From: DAOUBP01 sp034432655
GTDB taxonomy: Bacteria; Chloroflexota; Anaerolineae; CG2-30-64-16
DNA length: 7,946 nt
Assembly (NCBI GenBank): GCA_034432655.1
Contig: DAOUBP010000039.1
Location: 1 to 7,946, forward strand
Reading direction: 5' to 3'
Below are positions 1-4,873 of the stretch, in pieces. How positions within the stretch are numbered: position 1 is the first letter of the stretch; every line of letters starts with the position of its first letter. Under the pieces are notes generated by a model. The model made no database searches. It was not told the DNA's origin and saw only the letters and a program-made list of their open reading frames with translations. The translations under genes were made by a program, and so were the position numbers.

Positions 1-46
1 AATTCGCCGGTGTACTTCTTGTTTGGCACTCCTTTTGGCATTAAAA

Positions 47-93
47 CACCCCACTCGTTTTACAGTTTATCATACTGTCTAACAATTGGGGTG
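47..93. repeat. Inverted repeat with nested hairpin in the leading intergenic region
   Basis: Perfect 7-nt arms CACCCCA (47-53) and TGGGGTG (87-93) enclose a second inverted repeat, ACAGT (62-66) and ACTGT (74-78), with the 7-nt loop TTATCAT. The arrangement could form a stem with an inner hairpin in RNA, or act as a protein-binding site in DNA. It lies inside the 352-nt stretch without a protein gene, just ahead of the denser hairpin cluster at 103-224. No function is recognised. A possible promoter (TTTACA 59-64, 16 nt, AACAAT 81-86) overlaps it, which would favour the operator reading over the RNA reading. Confidence 0.45.
59..86 (+). promoter_or_regulatory. Weak candidate sigma-A promoter for a structured RNA
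   Basis: TTTACA (59-64) differs from the consensus -35 at one position. AACAAT (81-86) matches four of six -10 bases, with a 16-nt spacer. Transcription would start near 93 and run through the hairpins at 103-224, giving an RNA of about 135 nt. The -10 is poor and the region is AT-rich, so this may be chance. The transcript could equally enter from a gene upstream of the window. Confidence 0.25.
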
Positions 94-230
94 CAGTTCA
101 TTATCGCCAGGCGATTAAGAGGCAGAAGTTACAAGTCGTTTGAATCGCCAAGGCGCAATAGCGCCGATGGCGACAGCGTGGCGACTTTGTCGACACGCTG
201 AGGAGCAAGCTGGGGCTTGCTCCTTTGTCT
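93..230 (+). ncRNA. Candidate structured RNA: run of abutting hairpins ending in a terminator
   Basis: Four hairpins can be drawn by eye. The first is ATCGC/GCGAT (103-115, loop CAG). The second spans 145-173: a 6-bp stem TCGCCA/TGGCGA, a small internal loop, then GGCGC/GCGCC closed by AATA. The third spans 174-200: CAGCGTG/CACGCTG, one G-A mismatch, then CGAC/GTCG closed by TTT. The fourth is AGGAGCAAGC/GCTTGCTCCT (201-224, loop TGGG), followed by a T-rich tail. The last three touch end to end with no unpaired base between them. No start codon with a ribosome site gives a convincing protein here. It matches no RNA family I can name. It could be a small RNA, or the 3' end of a transcript that begins before the window. 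Confidence 0.4.
201..230 (+). terminator. Probable intrinsic terminator upstream of the araB operon
   Basis: A perfect 10-bp stem, AGGAGCAAGC (201-210) with GCTTGCTCCT (215-224), has a TGGG tetraloop. TTGTCT follows, and the stem itself ends in CCT, so the T-rich tail is interrupted (TTTGTCTCTC). The tail is rich in T only on the + strand, which fixes the orientation. It would end any transcript arriving from the left and insulate the araB promoter 60 nt downstream. Confidence 0.65.
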
Positions 231-285
231 CTCATAGGCACATTTCCGTTTGTCCATAAAAGCATGCTCGACGTCCGGGGTTCAA

Positions 286-314
286 TTGTATTTGCGCCCC
301 TCTTCTGCTATATT
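286..314 (+). promoter_or_regulatory. Promoter of the araB operon (extended -10)
   Basis: TGC-TATATT (306-314) is a TG-extended -10 box matching five of six consensus bases. A weak -35, TTGTAT (286-291), lies 17 nt upstream. Start of transcription would fall near 320, leaving a leader of about 30 nt that carries the AGGAGG ribosome site at 338-343. The weak -35 with a strong extended -10 is a common arrangement for regulated promoters. I see no copy of the B. subtilis-type AraR operator (ATTTGTACGTACAAAT-like) and no convincing cre site, so the regulator is unknown. Confidence 0.6.
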
Positions 315-352
315 TGTCCTGTTTGATGCTACGAATCAGGAGGAGACATACC

Positions 353-2020
353 ATGAGCAAATATGCCATCGGCGTGGATTTTGGCACCCAGAGCGGGCGC
401 GCGGTGCTGGTGGAGCTGGGCACGGCCCGGGAGCTGGCCACTGCGGTGAAGCCCTACACCCACGGCGTTATGGATGAGCAGCTGCCCGACGGACAGCGCC
501 TGCCGCCGGATTGGGCGCTGCAGCACCCGGCGGATTACATCGAGGTGCTGGAGCTGACCATCCCTCAGGTGCTGGCGGAGAGCGCCGTGGACCCTGCCGA
601 CATCATCGGCGTGGGCATCGACTTCACCGCCTGCACGATGCTGCCGGTGGATGCCCAGGGCACGCCGCTGTGCCTGCAGCCCCAGTGGGAGCACAACCCC
701 CACAGCTACATCAAGCTGTGGAAGCACCACGCCGCCCAGGATGAGGCCAACGAATTGAACCGCGTCGCCGCCGAGAGGGGCGAGGAGTTCCTGAAACGCT
801 ATGGCGGCAAGATCTCCTCGGAATGGATGTTCCCGAAGATCTGGCAGACGCTCAGCGAAGCGCCGGAAATATATGACGCCGCCGATCGCTTTCTGGAGGC
901 CGCCGACTGGGTCGTGTGGCAGCTGACCGGCGTGGAGGCCCGCAACTCCTGCACCGCCGGCTACAAGGCCATGTATCACAAGACCGAGGGCTATCCCTCC
1001 AGCGATTTCTTCAAGGCGCTGGACCCGCGGCTGGAGAACGTCGTGCGCGATAAGATGAACGCGCCGATTTATCCGCTGGGCCACAAGGCCGGCGAAGTCA
1101 CCGCGGCCATGGCAGCGCGCACGGGCCTGCGGGCCGGCACGGCGGTGGCCGTGGCCAACGTGGACGCCCATGTGACGGTGCCGGCGGTGGGCATCACCGA
1201 GCCCGGCAAGCTGCTGATGATCATGGGCACCAGCACGTGCCATATGGTAGTGGGGACCCAGGAGAAGATCGTGCCCGGTATGTGCGGCGTCGTGCAGGAT
1301 GGCATCCTGCCCGGTTATCCGGGCTTTGAGGCCGGGCAGAGCTGCGTGGGCGACCACTTCGAGTGGTTCGTGGAAAACTGCGTGCCCGCGGCCTACGAGC
1401 GCGAGGCGCAAGAACGGGGAATCGGTATCCATCAGCTCCTGACAGAAAAGGCCGAAGGCCTCAGGATCGGCGAGAGCGGCTTGCTGGCGCTGGATTGGTG
1501 GAACGGCAACCGTTCGGTGCTCGTGGATGTGGACCTGACCGGCGTGCTGCTGGGCTGCACGCTGCAGACCAAGCCTGAGGAAATCTACCGGGCGCTCATC
1601 GAGGCCACAGCCTACGGCACCCGCATGATCGTGGACAACTTCAAGAAATACGGCGTGGACGTGACCGAGCTGTACGCCGCCGGCGGCATCAGCCAGAAGA
1701 ACGAGCTCATGATGCAAATCTACGCCGACGTGACCAACATGGAGATCCGCATCGCCGCCTCCGGCCAGGCGCCGGCGGTGGGCAGCGCCATGTTCGGCGC
1801 CGTGGCGGCAGGGGCTGCCCGCGGCGGCTATGACACCATCGAGCAGGCCGCCCGGGACATGGGCCGCGTGCAGGAGCGCGTCTACCGTCCCGTCGGCGTC
1901 AACGTGGCCGCCTACGAGCGGCTGTACCGCGAATATGAGGCGCTGCACGACTACTTCGGCCGCGGCGCCAACGACGTTATGAAGCGCCTGAAGGCGATCA
2001 AAGAGGAGATCAGAGGATAA
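353..2020 (+). CDS. araB: L-ribulokinase (AraB), FGGY carbohydrate kinase
   Basis: This enzyme phosphorylates L-ribulose to L-ribulose 5-phosphate with ATP, the second step of cytoplasmic L-arabinose catabolism. The 555-residue product has the normal length for the family and is close, as I recall it, to Bacillus and Geobacillus AraB along its whole length. Visible motifs are the first phosphate loop VDFGTQSGR (8-16), FTACTMLPVD, GKISSEWM, the catalytic-base region NVDAH with Asp271, the second phosphate motif MGTSTCH (291-297), LALDWWNGNRS, and the adenosine-site motif GGISQKN (444-450). It ends in the typical DYFGRGANDVMKRLKA. The start at 353 is chosen because AGGAGG at 338-343 lies 9 nt upstream. 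An in-frame ATG at 314 overlaps the promoter -10 box and has no ribosome site. It is the first gene of a four-gene operon. The usual partners araA and araD are not in view. No key residue is missing. Confidence 0.96.
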   Translation: MSKYAIGVDFGTQSGRAVLVELGTARELATAVKPYTHGVMDEQLPDGQRLPPDWALQHPADYIEVLELTIPQVLAESAVDPADIIGVGIDFTACTMLPVDAQGTPLCLQPQWEHNPHSYIKLWKHHAAQDEANELNRVAAERGEEFLKRYGGKISSEWMFPKIWQTLSEAPEIYDAADRFLEAADWVVWQLTGVEARNSCTAGYKAMYHKTEGYPSSDFFKALDPRLENVVRDKMNAPIYPLGHKAGEVTAAMAARTGLRAGTAVAVANVDAHVTVPAVGITEPGKLLMIMGTSTCHMVVGTQEKIVPGMCGVVQDGILPGYPGFEAGQSCVGDHFEWFVENCVPAAYEREAQERGIGIHQLLTEKAEGLRIGESGLLALDWWNGNRSVLVDVDLTGVLLGCTLQTKPEEIYRALIEATAYGTRMIVDNFKKYGVDVTELYAAGGISQKNELMMQIYADVTNMEIRIAASGQAPAVGSAMFGAVAAGAARGGYDTIEQAARDMGRVQERVYRPVGVNVAAYERLYREYEALHDYFGRGANDVMKRLKAIKEEIRG

Positions 2021-2021
2021 C

Positions 2022-3389
2022 ATGGCACAGATCGGCGCGATTATTACAGCCGGGCCGCAGCCCTGGCAGGTCATCCAGCAGCAGGGCGGCAGGGCGGACA
2101 TCGCCCTGGAAGGCGTCTGGCACATGCAGGAGGGCGTAGATGGCACGGTGCTGGCCCGCGTGGTGCGCGAGGACAGCGGCCAGCCGCTGGGCCAATGGAC
2201 CCCGGCGGAGGACCTGGGCAACCGAAGGTGGCACGCTGTGTTGCGCGATGTGCCGGCGGGCGGCCTGTACCGCCTGGAAACCTGCTTTGCGCCCACGGGC
2301 CAGATGGAGCTGGAATGGTCGGTGCGGGGCGACATGGTGCACCACATCGCCGTGGGCGACCTGTGGGTCATCGCCGGGCAGAGCAACTCTGCGGGCGATG
2401 GCAAAGACATGATCCACGACCCGGCGGAGCCCGGCGTGCATGTGCTGCGCAACAGCGGCCGGTGGGACTTGGCCACCCATCCGCTCAACGAATCCACCGA
2501 CACGATCCACGAGGCCAACCGCGAGGGCGCCAACCCCGGCCACAGCCCGTGGCTGAGCTTTGCCAAGGCTGTGCACCGCGAGACCGGCATGCCCATCGGC
2601 CTGCTGCAGACATCGCTGGGCGGTTCGCCCTTGAGCCAGTGGCTGCCCGGCGGCGCGCTGTACGCTTCCATGGCCGAAGTCATCGCCTCCCAAGGCGGGG
2701 CGGTGCGTGGTGTGCTGTGGTACCAGGGCTGCTCCGATACCGATACCGAGGCGCTGAGCGACAGCTATCTGCAGCGGTTCACCGGCTTTGTGGAGACGGT
2801 ACGCGGTCTGACCGGCGACCCGTCGCTGCCCTTTATGACCGTGCAGATCAGCCGCTACATCGTCGGAATCAACGACCGCAACTGGAGCGCCGTTCGCGAG
2901 GCGCAGCGGCAGGCGGCCCGTCGCATCGCCAATGTGTTCGTGATCCCCACGCTGGATTGCTCGCTCAGCGACGCCATCCACATCTCGGCGGCCAGCAACC
3001 TGGCCCTGGGGGAGCGGGCCGCCCGCGCTGCGCTGGCCAACCTCTACGGCAAGCCTTGCCTTTGGGCCGCGCCGGACCTGCACAGCGCCGTGACCATGCA
3101 GGGCGGCATCCGCCTGCGCTACGACGGCGTAACCCAGCGGCTCAACCTGCTGGATGCGCCGGTGCACAAGCTGCCCTATGCCATCGAGGACGAGTCCGGC
3201 CCCGTCAACGTCACCGCGTACCGCATCAGTGGGATCGACGAGATCGAACTGACCACCGAGCGCGCCATCGTGGGCCGCAGTGTCGTGCACAGCCATTACG
3301 GCTGCGACCCCCAGGGCGCTCTGGAGCTGGACGGCGCCACGCGCGTGCCGGCGCTGGCATTCTGGGGCGTCGAGGTGCAGGACAAATAG
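2022..3389 (+). CDS. Cytoplasmic SASA/SGNH-type carbohydrate acetylesterase
   Basis: The 455-residue protein is related to sialate O-acetylesterases and CE6-type acetylxylan esterases, which remove O-acetyl groups from sugars. The fold signature is GDLWVIAGQSNSAGDG, with nucleophile Ser121 in GQSN. Late in the domain, DAIH supplies the likely Asp317-His320 pair. GVLWYQG (230-236) matches the family's third block, but the residue after it is Cys237 where WYQGE is usual. Residues 1-105 look like a beta-rich N-terminal domain, and 350-455 form a C-terminal beta-rich extension. No signal peptide is seen, so it should act inside the cell on imported sugars or oligosaccharides. It starts one base after the araB stop, with purine-rich AAGAGGAG within the araB end serving as ribosome site, which implies co-transcription and coupling. 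The exact substrate (acetylated arabinose, xylose or sialic acid) cannot be told; the araB neighbour favours plant-pentose oligomers. Confidence 0.82.
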   Translation: MAQIGAIITAGPQPWQVIQQQGGRADIALEGVWHMQEGVDGTVLARVVREDSGQPLGQWTPAEDLGNRRWHAVLRDVPAGGLYRLETCFAPTGQMELEWSVRGDMVHHIAVGDLWVIAGQSNSAGDGKDMIHDPAEPGVHVLRNSGRWDLATHPLNESTDTIHEANREGANPGHSPWLSFAKAVHRETGMPIGLLQTSLGGSPLSQWLPGGALYASMAEVIASQGGAVRGVLWYQGCSDTDTEALSDSYLQRFTGFVETVRGLTGDPSLPFMTVQISRYIVGINDRNWSAVREAQRQAARRIANVFVIPTLDCSLSDAIHISAASNLALGERAARAALANLYGKPCLWAAPDLHSAVTMQGGIRLRYDGVTQRLNLLDAPVHKLPYAIEDESGPVNVTAYRISGIDEIELTTERAIVGRSVVHSHYGCDPQGALELDGATRVPALAFWGVEVQDK

Positions 3390-3391
3390 AT

Positions 3392-3405
3392 TATCGATTG
3401 CGATA
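3392..3405 (+). other. Small intercistronic hairpin
   Basis: TATCG (3392-3396) and CGATA (3401-3405) form a 5-bp stem with loop ATTG in the 34-nt spacer between the esterase and the phosphodiesterase. No T-run follows, so it is not a terminator. It could stabilise or delimit mRNA segments, or be incidental. The ribosome site AAGGAGAG (3413-3420) follows directly. Confidence 0.3.
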
Positions 3406-3423
3406 GACGCATAAGGAGAGAAG

Positions 3424-4236
3424 ATGAAACTCAAGTATTTGGGAACCGGCGCGTCCGAGGGCTTCCCCGGCGTGTTCTGCCAGTGCGACGCATGCAAGCG
3501 CGCCCGCGGCCTGGGCGGCAAAAACCTGCGGCGGCGCTCCAGCGCCGTGCTGGATGGCCGCATCCTCGTGGACATCCCGCCGGACCTCTACGGTTCGTCG
3601 CTGCTGCAGGGCGTGGACCTGTCCCAGGTTCCCAACATCGTTGTGACCCATGTGCATGAGGACCACTTCTATCTGCACGAACTGAGCAACTTCACCGAGC
3701 CTTTCGCCCATCGCATAGACGGCCCGGTGGTGCGCTTCCACGGCAGCGTGACCGTGCGCGATGCTTTTGACGCAAAATATGGCGATGAGTTGGACGGCCT
3801 GGTGCAGATGGTTACGCTGGACGCCTTTGTGCCCACGCGCGTGGGCGGCCACACGGTGACCGCGCTGCCCGCCAGCCACGGCGCCGGCGTCAGCTTCATC
3901 TATCTGTTTGAGAGCGAGGGCAAGCGCCTGCTGTATGCCAACGACACCGGCCTGCCCAGCGAGGTCGTGTGGCAGTACCTGCAGGGCAAGCGCCTGGACC
4001 TGGTCAGCATGGACTGCACCAGCATCATCGGGGAGAGCTACGCGACCCACATGACGATCTCCGACAACCTGAAGCTGCGCCAGCGGCTGCGGGACATGGG
4101 CAGCGCCGATGACGCCACGGTGTTCGTGGCGACCCATTTCTCCCACAATGGCATTCTGATGCACGAGGAGATTGAGGCACGCTTCGCCGGGACCGGCGTC
4201 TGCGTGGCCTATGACGGCTTTGAGGTGGACGTATGA
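3424..4236 (+). CDS. PhnP-like metallo-beta-lactamase-fold phosphodiesterase
   Basis: The 270-residue hydrolase resembles PhnP, which opens 5-phosphoribosyl 1,2-cyclic phosphate and other cyclic or aryl phosphodiesters. The N-terminal LGTGASEGFPGVFCQCDAC gives Cys19, Cys21 and Cys24, which match the three cysteines of PhnP's structural zinc site; His241 supplies the fourth ligand. The dinuclear metal site is complete: His76-x-His78-x-Asp80-His81, His152 (ASHG), Asp174 (YANDTGLP) and His238 (ATHFSH). MDCT and HMTISDN are further PhnP-type blocks. A good ribosome site, AAGGAGAG, lies 3 nt before the ATG. No phosphonate (phn) genes surround it, so a C-P lyase role is unlikely here. Its position in an araB operon suggests repair or recycling of a cyclic pentose phosphate, which is inference. 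The gene ends with an ATGA overlap with the Nudix gene, so translation is probably coupled. An alternative is a more general MBL phosphodiesterase. Confidence 0.82.
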   Translation: MKLKYLGTGASEGFPGVFCQCDACKRARGLGGKNLRRRSSAVLDGRILVDIPPDLYGSSLLQGVDLSQVPNIVVTHVHEDHFYLHELSNFTEPFAHRIDGPVVRFHGSVTVRDAFDAKYGDELDGLVQMVTLDAFVPTRVGGHTVTALPASHGAGVSFIYLFESEGKRLLYANDTGLPSEVVWQYLQGKRLDLVSMDCTSIIGESYATHMTISDNLKLRQRLRDMGSADDATVFVATHFSHNGILMHEEIEARFAGTGVCVAYDGFEVDV

Positions 4237-4688
4237 GCTATGTTTCCGACATCCGCGCCAAGGTTGGTCATGCGCCGCTGATGCTGGTGAGCGCCGCCGC
4301 CATCGTGCACCGCGATGGCCGGGTGCTGCTGATGCGCCGCAGCGACACCGGCGATTGGAGCTACCATGGCGGCAGCATCGAACTGGGGGAGACGCTGGAG
4401 GAAGCCGCCAGCCGGGAACTGCTGGAGGAATCGGGTCTGACCGCCAGAGAGCTTACGCTTTTCCACGTGTCCTCCGGCCCTTCGCAGCATGTGCTCTATC
4501 CCAACGGCGACGAGGTGTATTACACCGAGGCGCTGTACGTTTGCGAGGACTTTGACGGGGAGCCGCTGCACAGCAACGATGAGGTGCTGGAGCAGCGCTG
4601 GTTTGCGCTGGATGCGCTGCCGGACAACCTGAGCCCATCCATCGCGCCGCAATTGCGCTTGTTTGCCCGTAAAAACGCCAAGCAATAG
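4233..4688 (+). CDS. Nudix hydrolase
   Basis: The 151-residue protein is a single Nudix domain. These enzymes cleave a nucleoside diphosphate linked to another moiety, with Mg or Mn, in the cytoplasm. The Nudix box is perfect from Gly47 to Leu69: Gly47, Glu53, Arg61-Glu62-Leu63, Glu65-Glu66, Gly68-Leu69. Before the box stands WSYHGG where WxxPGG is usual, so the common proline is His45. The N-terminal strands (SAAAIVHRDGRVLLMRRS) and the C-terminal QRWFALDALP are ordinary for the family. Substrate cannot be assigned; ADP-sugars, NDP-sugars, dinucleoside polyphosphates or oxidised nucleotides are all possible. The ATG overlaps the stop of the phosphodiesterase gene (ATGA), a typical coupling arrangement. 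It is the last gene of the operon, 17 nt before the stem of the terminator. Confidence 0.9.
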   Translation: MSYVSDIRAKVGHAPLMLVSAAAIVHRDGRVLLMRRSDTGDWSYHGGSIELGETLEEAASRELLEESGLTARELTLFHVSSGPSQHVLYPNGDEVYYTEALYVCEDFDGEPLHSNDEVLEQRWFALDALPDNLSPSIAPQLRLFARKNAKQ

Positions 4689-4705
4689 GAACGCCTTTGC
4701 CAGTC

Positions 4706-4741
4706 AGCCGCTCGATTCCCGTGAGAATCGAGCGGCTTTTT
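4706..4741 (+). terminator. Strong intrinsic terminator of the araB operon
   Basis: A perfect 13-bp stem, AGCCGCTCGATTC (4706-4718) with GAATCGAGCGGCT (4725-4737), is closed by a 6-nt loop and followed at once by a run of five T (4737-4741). It sits just after the Nudix stop and before the AT-rich region leading to the chemoreceptor, separating the two transcription units. Confidence 0.93.
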
Positions 4742-4797
4742 GCTCATCGATTTCGTTGGCTCAATATGCCAAATTCGTTTGATTTCGACACAATACA

Positions 4798-4808
4798 ACA
4801 ATTATTGT
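4798..4808. promoter_or_regulatory. Short inverted repeat upstream of the chemoreceptor
   Basis: ACAAT-T-ATTGT is a perfect 11-nt inverted repeat in the AT-rich spacer. CACAAT (4789-4794) and ATTGTG (4834-4839) flank the area as a more distant inverted pair. Such sequences can bind a dimeric regulator. In AT-rich DNA short palindromes are common, so support is modest. Confidence 0.25.
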
Positions 4809-4818
4809 AAATTTAACG

Positions 4819-4850
4819 TTGGCAATGCTATGCATTGTGGTATCTATACA
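4819..4850 (+). promoter_or_regulatory. Candidate chemoreceptor promoter with an operator-like palindrome
   Basis: TTGGCA (4819-4824) is a good -35. Downstream TATCTA (4841-4846, spacer 16) and TATACA (4845-4850, spacer 20) are both imperfect as -10 boxes. Between the two elements lies a perfect 15-nt inverted repeat, CAATGC-TAT-GCATTG (4823-4837), placed where a bound repressor would block RNA polymerase. I find no clear motility sigma-D promoter (TAAA, about 15 nt, GCCGATAA), which is common ahead of chemoreceptor genes in Firmicutes. The ribosome site GGAGGAG is at 4861-4867. Confidence 0.35.
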
Positions 4851-4873
4851 GTAGGAAAATGGAGGAGTGGCAT

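Noticed and set aside
109..119. 11-nt match (AGGCGATTAAG) to the E. coli lacZ alpha / cloning-vector sequence, and window start AATTC like an EcoRI end
   Set aside because: The match stops after 11 nt with unrelated flanks, so vector contamination is not supported; chance is sufficient.
10..201. 63-codon + strand frame in the leading intergenic region
   Set aside because: No ribosome site, no recognisable protein features, and it runs through the hairpin cluster, which explains the sequence better.
314..352. Earlier in-frame start for araB
   Set aside because: The ATG overlaps the -10 box, lacks a ribosome site and adds 13 residues absent from the family; 353 has AGGAGG at proper distance.
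1..352. AraR operator or catabolite-repression site ahead of araB
   Set aside because: No sequence close to the known AraR box or cre consensus was found by eye.
329..2683. Very long open frame (784 codons) on the minus strand across araB and the esterase gene
   Set aside because: It is antisense to two clear protein families, its translation is low-complexity His/Ala/Gly/Arg-rich with no recognisable domain, and GC-rich codon bias routinely produces such shadows.
2010..3575. 521-codon minus-strand frame over the esterase gene
   Set aside because: Same shadow effect; no family motif and no suitable promoter or ribosome site in context.
4859..4873. Earlier in-frame ATG for the chemoreceptor
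   Set aside because: It overlaps the GGAGGAG ribosome site itself, which is correctly placed for 4874.
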